Assembly: GCF_932276165.1 (NCBI RefSeq)
Contig: NC_064001.1
Span: 999,501 to 1,063,500, forward strand
Length of the DNA: 64,000 bases
Direction: 5' to 3'
From: Plutella xylostella
Taxonomy: Eukaryota > Arthropoda > Insecta > Lepidoptera > Plutellidae
Positions 1-10,807 of this stretch are shown here, piece by piece (the stretch's first letter is position 1; each line of letters opens with the position of its first letter). The position numbers and the translations under genes are program-made. The notes below the pieces were generated by a model. That model did not search any database, was not told the origin of the DNA, and saw nothing but the letters and a program-made list of their open reading frames with translations.

Positions 1-427
1 TGAAAACCCTACTTTAACAGTAAGTATTATTCATGTCTTTATTTTTGTAGACAACACCTCTTCAAGCAAGTAAATGCTTGTCATGCAATTTTGACTGTAT
101 AGGATCAAAACCCCAGCACAAAATAATATGTATCCCAGTTAGGTGTTTGCTTTCATTTCATTCTCACTGATATGACCTTAATATTGAATATTTGTCACAG
201 CTGAAGGTTTGAACAGTTTATACCTGGCCTTGAGAATTTACCTACATTAAGTAACTACCATGAGTCAAATCACACCAGCGTATCACAACGAAAATTTCCA
301 ACAACATAAGTTGTTCAGAATGACTCCACGAGTCGCGCCGAATTTCGGATTCGGTACTATATAGCACTTTTCAACCACCCTGTATAACCATTCTTGCCTG
401 TATAACCATTTTCTACCTACCTTCCAG

Positions 428-1084
428 CACCCGCTAGCCATGGTCTCCTTCTCGCTGGCGCTGTCCGCGCTGGGCTGGGCGGGCGGCAAGGGCGCCACGC
501 TCATGGACTCGTGGAGCGCCGGCAAGTCGCTCACTCCGCCCGAGGACCTTGGTATGTACTAGACATGTAGACCAATCAGGCCTTTCACACAATCAGACCT
601 TTCACACCACTGTTGGAGTTTTTTAAACGTTCACAAACAACAGTAAATATCTTGTTGGCTGGCCCAGCCTCCAAGTAATACATATTTTTCAAAATAGCTA
701 TGAAATGTATTGTAATTTTATTTACCAATGGTGTCTTATGATAGTATGATAGGTCTGATACGCCATTCGTAGAGGGCTCTTATAATAATTATGACTAAAA
801 TCATAATGTGCAAAGCTATTACATATTTGTGATAAAGGATAGATTTTAAGTGATAGTGGTGCCCTCTAGGCTTATAAATATCTTATGAGACCTCTAATAA
901 AAAGTAGTCTTATACCTATCCTATTTCATTATACTTTTATCCAGACCTATGAATCATCTATATCTTTTCTTCCCTTACAGGCATGGGTGGAGCGGCGCCG
1001 GCGGAAGAGACAGTGATTCCAGAGAAGAAGAGCAAGTACAGTCGGGCGCAGGCACGCCACCGGTACAAGCAGGGGAAGCTATAG
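428..1084 (+). CDS. 3' end of an unidentified, probably membrane protein (last two coding exons)
   Basis: I do not recognise this gene. Two coding exons are supported: 428-551 (acceptor ttccag, donor G|gtatgt) and 981-1084 (acceptor ttacag), joined in phase 1 and ending at TAG 1082-1084. The first exon encodes a hydrophobic stretch (LAMVSFSLALSALGW) that could be the last membrane helix. The second gives a basic tail rich in K and R that ends QGKL. High GC in both exons against AT-rich flanks, consensus splice sites and the in-phase join argue for real coding sequence. Earlier exons lie to the left of the window or in the first 400 bases, where a gtaagt at 20 could be another donor. The gene converges on IntS3. 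Confidence 0.6.
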
Positions 1085-2230
1085 CTCTCCGTCTTCTGTG
1101 CGACCTAAGACCGTATACAAAGAGAATTAAAGCTGAAAGCGCTATAAGCGCATACTTTGACTTAGTGTCCTATGTCCTCTAGATGGGGCAGAGGGCGTCC
1201 ACAGCGACTCTCCATCGCAACCTGTCTTGAGCATATACTTTACCATGGAAAATATGGATATTTAAAAAAATCCCGTGATTATCAGCGCTGGTTTGGGAAA
1301 GTATGTAAAAGTTAGCTTATAAGTTTCTTTATGTATACGGCCTAATATATAACAACATACAGGGTGGAATTATATTACCAGGGCACTGGGCAACTCTACT
1401 GATAAACATAAAATTTGGGGCAAATATTTTCAGTCCGGGAAAGATTTTCTATTTTACTGCTAGAGACTCCACGCCACCAAAGGCTTGCGGTAAAAAAGGG
1501 AACTAAATGATTAAATGCATAATATCAGTGGCATGGACTTATTGCATTTATTGCATGATTTTTTAATGCAAATTTAAGTCAATTCTGACTTATCTACACA
1601 TGTTTTATACTTACTTTAATTGTATACTGTACCTTGTACATAAAATACCTATGTAACATGGAATATTGTTACCTATTAAAAATTATATACTTATCTTATT
1701 TTACTATCAGAAAGTCTGTGCTTCAATTGCCAGACAGAGTTGAAGAATCCTTGTAAATTTGCCATTTATAAATTGATGCGGCATTTGCCTAAATGTAATA
1801 TTAATATTAAGTAGATTATAAATTGGTTTGGGAAACGTAACGGTATTATATTGAGTGAGAAGATATGTGTTAAATACCTTTTAACGTACTTTTACTACAT
1901 GCAATGTATGTAATATATCATATTTTTATGTTTGCTACATAAAACTTTTTAATTTTTTATTGTTAATCTCAAATGCACTGTAAAATCTTGACAGAAATAG
2001 CTGATTTAATCTCGATTTAAAGTTTGTCTTGCAAACACCCTATGTTTTATGTTATTGTAAATATTGTATCATTCCTCTAGAAATGTCCTTCGGCCAGTAC
2101 TTTTAATTGCATTTACATTTATTTACTTACATTATAGATCTTTTAAATTTTGTTAATCTTGATAGTGTGGCAGATAATGTTTTTTAATAGAGTGATTGAA
2201 ATACTGAATAAATCATTTCATTCTAAATTT
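1085..2230 (+). other. 3' UTR of the first gene, ending at a poly(A) signal
   Basis: No further coding sequence is visible after the TAG. An AATAAA at 2207-2212 is the best poly(A) signal, giving a UTR of about 1.1 kb. The stretch around 1365-1530 begins with a cagggtgg motif and may be an inserted repeat, but I could not find its partner end. Confidence 0.45.
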
Positions 2231-2353
2231 TTCGGTTTTATTTCCTGTGTTTTAAAATGATGAAATGATAAGATAAATTATACTGGTGTTAGGGGCTTTG
2301 CATAACTATATTCTACTAAAGTAAAACACATAATGTACTTAAAGGGAGAATAC

Positions 2354-2359
2354 TTTATT
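2354..2359 (-). terminator. Candidate poly(A) signal of IntS3
   Basis: AATAAA on the minus strand, about 1.6 kb downstream of the IntS3 stop and about 140 bp from the poly(A) signal of the converging gene. It is inferred from position only. Confidence 0.4.
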
Positions 2360-2576
2360 GATCCTAGTGTAAAATGTATTTCGAAAATTGCATCAATACA
2401 ATATATTCTTTGAATAAAATTCTTGGTCTCATGCCTTACACTTTAAACAAATTAACTGTACTGGGTTCAACTATACAACATCGGGGGATCTTTACAACTA
2501 ACGGTGCAAATGTACAATACTCACTTACCTATACAAAAGCAAAAATAGTACAGTCAATAATGGATTAGTGATCCAG

Positions 2577-2823
2577 GCGAGTATTCACCAAGTTAACTGC
2601 TTAACACTTTCACGGACTCTGGCCTGTGGCCGGCATTGACGTGGGTGCCCGCGAACGTGTTAATATCTGGTCTTTTAACAAGCTGAGTGGCTTTTAACCA
2701 CCGATTAAATATTTTTACACTTTGAGCTTTTTTGGCATTTTTCACAAACGAATCTTCTGTTGTTTGTTGATTGCACAAAAATAAATAATTTACATTAATT
2801 TAACGTTTTTGGTGAATACTCAC
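2577..2823. mobile_element. Short inverted-repeat transposon (MITE-like) in the IntS3 3' UTR
   Basis: The ends are inverted copies: gcgagtattcaccaa at the left and, on the other strand, ggtgagtattcaccaa from the right end, followed by similar gttaac/gttaaa sequence. It is about 247 bp with no coding capacity. Target-site duplication is unclear. Confidence 0.5.
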
Positions 2824-3951
2824 CTTAACTCTCGCCCTTTCGAACATTATTACATTCAGGGTTTCAATATAACCCACACTCGTGGGTTCTCATAATCACA
2901 TTAATGTACAGATCAAAAGCACCTAACTATTATAATGTTCCGAAGCGATAACATCGAGTCTCAAACCTATAGTTGACGCCGCGAATGCCAACAATTGACA
3001 ATCGAATTTATAAACCTAATAAAACAAAACACGATTTCATAGTTCCATATTTAAAAAATCTAAAATGATTCTTAAGATGAGTCTATGATTCATCCATCCT
3101 TATTTCATAAAAAGTTACAAGTCAAAAGAGGTTTGTAACTTTTTAATTCATTTGTGGGTTTGAAAATGGAATGCGTCGTGACGCTCTAGACGTCAACTAC
3201 TGGGCGGCGCAGGCGGCATCTCAACATAAACTCTTAATATTAAACAAATCCCGATTCTGGTAACATTTTGCGAGACAGTAAACTTATGCTAATCTCTACC
3301 CAATTACGAATACGGTCTACTTTTGAAGCCCTTTTATTCCCATTCTAACGATAACTTTTTAGGGCTAAACAGCTGTCATGTAATATGTCTTACTGACAAT
3401 ATCTACTTACTCCTTGAGTTTAAAATATCAGTTTTTCATATCTACTGCACAGCCGATATGGTCCTCACCACACAATCATTGGCTAATCGGACCCTTTAAT
3501 CTATTTTTGACAGTAAGATAAAGTTAATCTATATTTAATTTAGAGCTATTTATGCGTGTTTATTTTATTTAAATACTTAAAGTAAGTACTTTAATTGTTT
3601 ACTGTATTTAATTTATAACAGTTGACCTTATTCAACTCATGGTCGTCATCCTTCCCATAGATTTAGGAGAATATTGGATTATAATCTCTGGTCAAAATTC
3701 GGCTAAGAGACCATTACTAATACTTTCTTCAGACACCAATACTTATCAAATTCAAGCACATAGACCCACCCAGTCATCCGTTTCCTCCACTACATTACCC
3801 TAACTTGCGTTACCGCGTAATCGTTTTAGCATTGTGATACTCTCGCAATCGCTACCAGAATCGGGCGAGGCGGTAACAAACACAGTTCAACGTGAATTAT
3901 TGTATTGTATGTCGCACTTTGGTGTTACTTGAGTCCGTAATGGCGTTTTCG

Positions 3952-6900
3952 TTAATCACTGTCCGATATCGCTTTCTTTCTGCGTTTCGCCTGTTTCGGC
4001 TTTACTATTTCCTCCTCCTGGGAAATAGAAACAAGAACATTTAATCAACAAATTCAATAATCAAAACCCTAGTATAAACAATTTGGGGTTTTATTGGTGA
4101 AGGGCGATTTTAGTGGGGGAAAACCCTAGACGTGTAAGTCACCAAGAAGAAGAATTGATTGTTTATTTCAGCGTTAAAACTTTCATACAATTACTCAGAA
4201 AGGTCCCGACTACTCCCGACATACAAGTGCTCCTAGTTTAGGAGTCAAGTCGGGGCCTTAAAGAGACCGGTCGCACGTATACGACATAATATTTTTATTT
4301 TGAAGCGGAATCCTCTATTACTTACTTCAAAAATCAACATAAGGTTTATGTTTAAATAAATGTTTATCTCAACCTCACCTCACTATCATCATTGGACGAG
4401 TGCAGCGTCTGCCCGAGCCCGAGCGGCGCGCCGGCCGCCAGCTTGCGCGCGCGGCGGGAGATCGGCAGCTCGTCCTCCCACGCCAGGAGGAACAGGTCGC
4501 TGTATTGTCGCTGTGGAGGAAAGTTGAGGACCTTAGAATAATATGTGGGTACATTTCACACACGGTTATTGGACCCGGAGGGGGACAGAGGACTTTAGAG
4601 GACCCTAGAGGACATCTTACACACGGTCATTGAACCGCAAAATAGGCAGAGCCTGTAACATGGGAATCACTGTGTAATGCCGCTGTGGAGGAGATTACAT
4701 GATGTTATGATGTCCTATCTAGGTATAGCTATCAACTACAATGATTCCTGTGTCGCTATGAGTTTGACGGTTTTAGAGACATCAGATTTTGCAATAGCAT
4801 TCGTGCGTTGAACAGTGATAGGAATCATGATAGCTGTAGTTTAGGTAAGTATAGAAGGGTGGTAACAAGAGCGAGATCGGCAGCTCGTCCTTCCACGCGA
4901 GGAGGAACAGGTCGCTGTATTGCCGCTATGGAGAGGACAGAGTGATAATGTAATGATGTCGCTAGAATGGTGCTGTACTTGTAAATATAGCGCTTAATGC
5001 TACGACAGTTGCATAATACATATTGTTTGTACTCAAGGGAACTTTATTTGCCCTGGCATAAGGATCTGTCAATCAAACGTCATAGGGCTCATGCTATATT
5101 TTACAAAAATTATATCAAGAGCAAGATGGGCCGCTCGTCCTAACACACCTGGAGGAAGAGCTCGCTGTACCTACTACCGCTGTGGAGGGGGACAGGGGGA
5201 TGTTAGAGGATCATATAATTAAGAAGTTTGGCATACTTTTATATGTAGTATGAGGCCTATGACAGTTACATTATACATATTATTTGTAATTTGTTCGGTT
5301 TCAAAGGAAAAGCTAACTTTATTTGCTCTGGCATAAGTCTATCAAACGTCAATCAAAGATCATGCTATATTTTACAAAATATAGCAAATGCGAGATGGGC
5401 CGCTCGTCCTAACACGCTAGGAAGAAAAGGTCTTTGTATTGCCACTGTGGAGGGGGGCAGAGGACGTTAGAGGATGTGGTTATTATCATATGTGAGGATA
5501 GCGTACACACGGTCATCCGACCACAAACTAGGCAGAAGAGCCTGGAGATGCTTACAATACATAGAGATACATATTACATACACTCAAGACCCGAGTACAA
5601 ATATCAGGCCCGGCTGGGGATTCATTCCGGAACCTTCGGCATATAACTGTTGTAAATACTACTTTTGGGGAAGTTGGACCTACAGTTTCCATGTTTTAAA
5701 TAGACATGTCGTGCACCGGCACACATGTGCTCCAGATGACTGGGAGTCGAGCCCGGAATAAGGGCACTAATTACAGCTGGATGTTGACTTTGCGGCCCGC
5801 ATCTATAAAACGCAACGTCCAACCGTTCGACGTCTCTCTAAATCGCAATTTCACTCATTTTTATAACTGCATTCATTCTAACTGGGTACAAAAGGTAAAC
5901 AGTCTTTACATGTCTTTTTATTAGAATTTATTTTTAAAAAGTAGGTTTTAAAATAAAACATAACCACCAATGAAATACTTACTAAGAAAAATGATTAATT
6001 TCGTAATTAAACCATATATTTTAGCTGTAGTTTACTTGTTTAATAGTATTTTCATTAAAAAGACACACAAATATTGTTTACCTTTTGTGCCAAGTAAGGT
6101 CAAATGGATTATAGTTAAGTCTGTAATGTCACAATACTCACTCGGAGGGTATCGCTGGAGTTCCCGCTGGCCTGCTGCAGCGCCTTCTGCATGCACACCA
6201 TGTTGAAGATGGACATGTCGTCCGCCGCCACGCAGCACAGCCGCAGCTGTTCCAGGTGCCCTATCACCTGGAATGAGGGAGGAGTTTGGTTAAATACTAT
6301 GTATGGATGTAGGTGAATATATGTACAGGTGTTGCAAAAGTGGTATAGTTGGGGGATAGGGAATGACTCGGGAAGGGATTCTAAACAACTTTTATTGTAC
6401 CTAGTAGGTATAGACATACCTCTTTCAAAAATACATCTTTTATAAATCTTTTAAAAAATATATTTTCGATTTTATAACTCACTTACGTTACTTTTTATTA
6501 TAACCCCCTGAGTCACCTCCTTTTTAAAATCGTGTTGTTACAGATAATTGCAAAAGTGGGACTATAAGCTAAGAGTTTTTGCTCTATGATTTTTTTTCCA
6601 TAAAAGGATTGAAGTAGATTAATCACATCAAAACTCTGGTGCCTTATGCTAGGTATGAAAAAAAACGAATTTTTATAGAGAACTATTTTTCAATTAAAAT
6701 AGCGATGCATATAGCAATTTTGTGGTGGGTAACATAACTGATAGTAAGGTCCTCAACCACATCATAATGCGATGTGGTTTGGGAAAGGGCAGATAGGTAA
6801 AATTACTAACAGAACATTATATCTACCTAGAATACCTACTATTCAAGAGATCTGAGGTTCTAATTCCAGCATATACAAACTGTCCCTAAGTATGCCTATT

Positions 6901-9900
6901 AGGTGGGCAACTGGGCACCGATCTATATTCAATACCTATATTATGTATCATCAATATTGAGGAATGCCAATCAGCCCCACGTTACGCTATACCTAATAAA
7001 CAATAGAGCTGTAATATTAACGCAATGCTTCTACAATCTGTTCCGGCCGGGAATCGCCTCTAGCCAACGTGCTTGACTGCTGCGCCATCAACATCTACGT
7101 CACACCCCATCCTTTAAATCTAAAGGATGGGATGACGTAGATGTTGATTTGATTTTAGAAGGCATTGTAAATTAAAATTCGCTTCGCAACAATTATAAAT
7201 AATAATTAATATCTCACTAGTTCAGCGGCGGGCGGCGCGTTGGGCGGCAAACTGTGCTTGCCGGGCCGTTTTCTCTTGTTGGGGCTCGTCCCGGGGTACC
7301 TGGTGCTGAGCAGCGCCGCCACCAGGTCGCCAACCTTGTCTTCATAGTCCTGGCACCAGTACATCAACGTGGACACCACAAACGTATCGTCCTCACACAA
7401 CTTCCTACAGAATAACTGACGCATCACGTCGGCCGTCGGACGGCCTTGCTTCAACATCAACAGCACTGAGGTTAACGCTTCAGAGTGCTCCTTGTAAGAT
7501 AAGTCAGGGATGATGGATAGCACGTCTTCGATCGCTATGTCGTGGGCCGTTAGTAGTTGCCATAGACAATATTGTTCGAAAGTCTCCCAGCTTAAACTAG
7601 TGGATAGCATGGTGTTGATGTCGTCGGATTTGAACATCATGAGGTTGCCTTGCAGCGTGAGACAGACGAGCTGTTGTAGTTGCGCCGCGTCTAGAGTTGA
7701 AACTATACAGTGTAGTAGGCGGATGTGGTTCTGGGCTAGGTCCTTAAATTCCCGGTAGACATCCGGGATCAAATACACGAGGAGATTAGCGTCGCATTCT
7801 TGACATCTCTCGAAGTCATCCGCGATGCTGTCAGCGAGTTTAATGTCGAGGAAACTGCAGTATTCTTTGTAAATGTTCGCTTTGAACTTCACGTTCCGTC
7901 GTTTGACGGCGTCGCGCTCCGCCCGGCGATCTCTTTCAAACAGAACCCTTAAGTAAAATAGGAGCGAGTATCCGACTCCACTGTACAGGTTCTGCGAATG
8001 CATTTCCTTAAACGTCTTCATGACTAACTTCTTTCTATCCGTGTCTTCTCCGGGCATGACGCAGGAGAACATGGCGAAGAGGGGGGATTTTATTGCGGTA
8101 TCGAGATCCGCCGGGGTGGGGTTAGGAGGTATCTTCAACGGCGTTGCATCCTGTAAAGCCGCCGCGAACAGATCGGCCAGCGCTAGCGGCGTGGGCATAG
8201 GCGAGCTTGTGGCGGAGGATAGCAGAGTCACCGCAGACTCATAAGACCTATCATCTAGTAGGTTTTCCGCTAGAGGTCTGAGTGTGAGCGGGAGGGCCGC
8301 GGCAAGCTCGGGCCTCTCTCTCGCGCGCACCTCCGACAGCGGCAGGTCGTCGTCGTCCGTGTCCTCGGCCGGGGCCGCCAGCGCCTCCTCTTCGTCATCA
8401 GAGAACGCCGGCTCGTCCCCGCCGCGGCTGAAGTCTTCCCCCTCTTCCCGAGACACCCCTCCCTCCCCGTTCCCGTTGCTACAGAACTCTTTGAACGTCT
8501 CCCGCACTGTCGTTCGCAACTCCCGGTCCAGTTTCGGCGAGTCAAATAGCGGCTGCAAGTTCGGTAGCACTCTCTTCTCTATGATCTGCTGTAAAGAGTT
8601 GTAGATACCCTGTTTGACTTTGTCGGAGTACTGTGGATGGAAGTTCGGAATGATTCGGCACAGGAAGTCTAGTAGCGTGGCGGTGACGGCCGGGTGCGAC
8701 CGCATGGAGTGGTGCATCACTAGTATGGCAGGCTCTATGTTCATGATGTTATCCTTTTCTGGGTCGTAGAATAACCAGTCGTAGAATAAGGCTAGTTTAG
8801 CATTTGATGCTGCAACGTTAGATGTGCATGTTGTGAGCAACCAGCCTATCACAGCCCACCGGGGAATGATGTCTGAACAGAGAAGCTCATTTGTTGGGTG
8901 TATGACTCCGACTATGAACCTTATCATATCACTCCGCAGAGATTGTGACTCTGGTGTAGCCAGGTATTGCCTCTGAAACCACTCCTGGTATCTCTTATGG
9001 TGGCCAAATCTCACTTGTGACGTCAAGAATACTAACTTTCTTTCCATCTCCGGTGTCAGCCTGGCCTGCAGGTACCTTCGGGAAGTTCTAGTTTGTAATA
9101 GTTGCAGTATGGATGTGAACGTTGGACTCAGTGATTTTGGGTTTTCGAGCAGGTCCCTCCACAACTGATTAAACTCTGTGATCCTAGCCACATTCTGCAG
9201 CAATCTCACCAAATCCCGCCCCAACGTCCGGACATCCGCGAACCTTTCTACTATAAGTGTAATTACAAAATTGACTTCCTTCTGTCTCAGTAGCATCAGA
9301 TGCGGCATATTATGATCCTCTATCAGCCTAAGATACGTGTACACTACCATACAGATAAGGGGAGGGAACTTGTCTAGCCACGTCCTGTGTTCAATGTAAA
9401 TGTCTAAGAGAGATTCAATTAAGAAAATATTTTTGGGTGTGACGTCACCGCCGGAGGCGTATCGCATGAGGTTCCAGCACACGCTGTCGACGCCGGCGAC
9501 GGCGTTGCGGATCATCTCCTTGAGTAGCCAGAGCAGCTGCCCGCGCGTAGTGTCGTGGAACCGCAGGTACCGCTCGAGGATGAGCGTGGACAGGTTGTTG
9601 AGCACGCACGCGAACCCGTCCCGCGTCACGAGCGTGAGGTCGCGGTAGCACTTCGCGGCCGCCGCCGGCTCCGTGAGGATCGCCGTCAGCATGCCCAGCG
9701 ACACCTCCTCGTGGTTCTTGCACGCCGCATTGTTCAGTGCGTCGTGGGACTCCTTCTCGCTGCAGTCCGCAACTACGGATTGGAAGTAAGCGTATGCACG
9801 CTCGTATCTCTGGAACGGGAAAACAAAGTTGGTGAAAAACTCACTGTTTACGCAAAGTGCACTGTGCAAGTTTGAAATTCGCGGTCGAAATGCACTAGCG

Positions 9901-10061
9901 CCGCTGCCGGGCAGAAATGAAACTATGGATTTACATGGCTGACGAAACGATTCTTTGTTGGAAAAGTGCGAAATTTGTAACAGTACCTCTTCTATTTCAT
10001 CCTTGTTTTCTATAGCAGTGCACACGAATAACTTGGGCGAATTAGATTTTGTCTGCTCCAT
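3952..10061 (-). CDS. IntS3: Integrator complex subunit 3 (IntS3), complete, five exons
   Basis: IntS3 is a scaffold subunit of the nuclear Integrator complex (snRNA 3' processing, promoter-proximal transcription termination) and also binds the SOSS single-strand-DNA complex. Coding exons on the minus strand: 10061-9987, 9809-7218, 6267-6142, 4510-4379 and 4017-3952, giving 996 codons before TAA (human INTS3 is about 1,040 residues). The large second exon shows the family core, for example ILTEPAAAAKCYRDL, RLLQNVARI, KRYQEWFQRQYL and LPRWAVIGWLLTTCTSNVAASNAKLALFYDWL-type sequence. An acidic linker (FSDDEEE) follows. The last exons encode the conserved C-terminal helices (HLEQLRL, QYSDLFLLA) and a basic end finishing AISDSD. 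Start chosen at the ATG giving MEQTKSN; an upstream in-frame Met lies in presumed 5' UTR. The first intron (9986-9810, 177 nt) is stop-free and in frame. Intron 3 holds extra copies of exon 4. Confidence 0.93.
4873..5460 (-). pseudogene. Three decaying tandem copies of IntS3 exon 4
   Basis: IntS3 exon 4 (4510-4379) recurs in its upstream intron at about 4925-4873, 5179-5119 and 5444-5392 (minus strand). The nearest copy keeps an AG acceptor and reads RQYSDLFLLAWKDELPIS before diverging. The middle copy has TAG immediately after the acceptor (CGG TAG TAG). The farthest copy has a TAG in place of a sense codon after FFLAC. Intron sequence between copies is also repeated (for example catgctatattttacaaaa at about 5090 and 5352), so the unit is exon plus intron, about 250-420 bp. 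None retains the exon's donor end. Confidence 0.8.
5884..6096. mobile_element. MITE copy 1 (ends CTTGGCAyAAAAGG), IntS3 intron 3
   Basis: It shares its whole length with 38901-39111: both contain aaaggtaaa, gttttaaaataaaacat, accaatgaaatact and ttgtttaccttttgtgccaagta in the same order. The outer 30-40 bases are inverted repeats of each other. It is non-coding. Confidence 0.65.
7087..7147. repeat. Near-perfect hairpin in IntS3 intron 2
   Basis: atcaacatctacgtca at the left is mirrored by tgacgtagatgttgat at the right, and the inner ccatccttt pairs with aaaggatgg. The result is a stem of about 27 bp with one 2-base bulge and a loop of about 6 bases. It may be a relic of a palindromic transposon or a small-RNA precursor; nothing decides between them. 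Confidence 0.55.
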
Positions 10062-10807
10062 ATTTTGGAATTTTTTAAAACCACTCAAAACGCTAAAAAT
10101 TGGCGCAGGTTGTCTCCTACATGGCTGTCGTAGGCGAAAAATATAGAAGCAATAAAAATACAGTGAACACAATCAAAAACACGAATGTGTGCGTGCCCCT
10201 GTCATTGTCAAAAGTTAACTATTTTCGTCGCCAGATGTCACTACCAGCCAACAACGTTTCATTATACGCTTACTCAAATCACGTAACTTTTTTCAAGTTT
10301 CTTTTAAGGTTCGCTGAACATAATTTACGTTATTTTATAAAGACTTATGAGGTAATGACTAATGACGATCGAGTTCATCATTAAATTCGTCATTCATTAC
10401 TTCATTACTGATGAAATATCCATATTCCACGTATCAACTTCGTCATTGTAGTTCAGGCTATGTCCACAGATTATACATTCTACGTTTTCGAAAAAAAATC
10501 AAACCGCCATGTCCGCCATCGCCATTTTGTTTTGCCAATGCTGAACATTTGCCGGATTGCCCGGCGGATTTTATTGTTTTGTTTCGTGTTTTAAACAGTG
10601 ATTGATCAAGCTTGATGCAAAATCAAGTTACAATAATTATCCAGTAGATAACCAGGTAACCAATCCATATAATTTATACTAAAAAATCCTTATCTTAGCG
10701 TGACATTTGCCGCTTACACGCATTCACGCTTGTAACAAACAATCCGCTTATCCTGTTAGCTTGGAACACCTTCAAGTGCCATCATCTATTTGCAGATCTA
10801 AGCTATC
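10062..10807. promoter_or_regulatory. Shared intergenic region between divergent IntS3 and rump
   Basis: The start codons of IntS3 (minus) and rump (plus) are 746 bp apart with no credible gene between, so this interval must hold both promoters and 5' UTRs. A tttgcag at 10790-10795 just before the rump ATG could be a 3' splice site of an upstream 5' UTR exon. No TATA box or other element is convincing. Confidence 0.4.

Noticed and set aside
8270..9875. Frames on both strands within IntS3 exon 2
   Set aside because: They are shadows of the GC-rich IntS3 coding exon.
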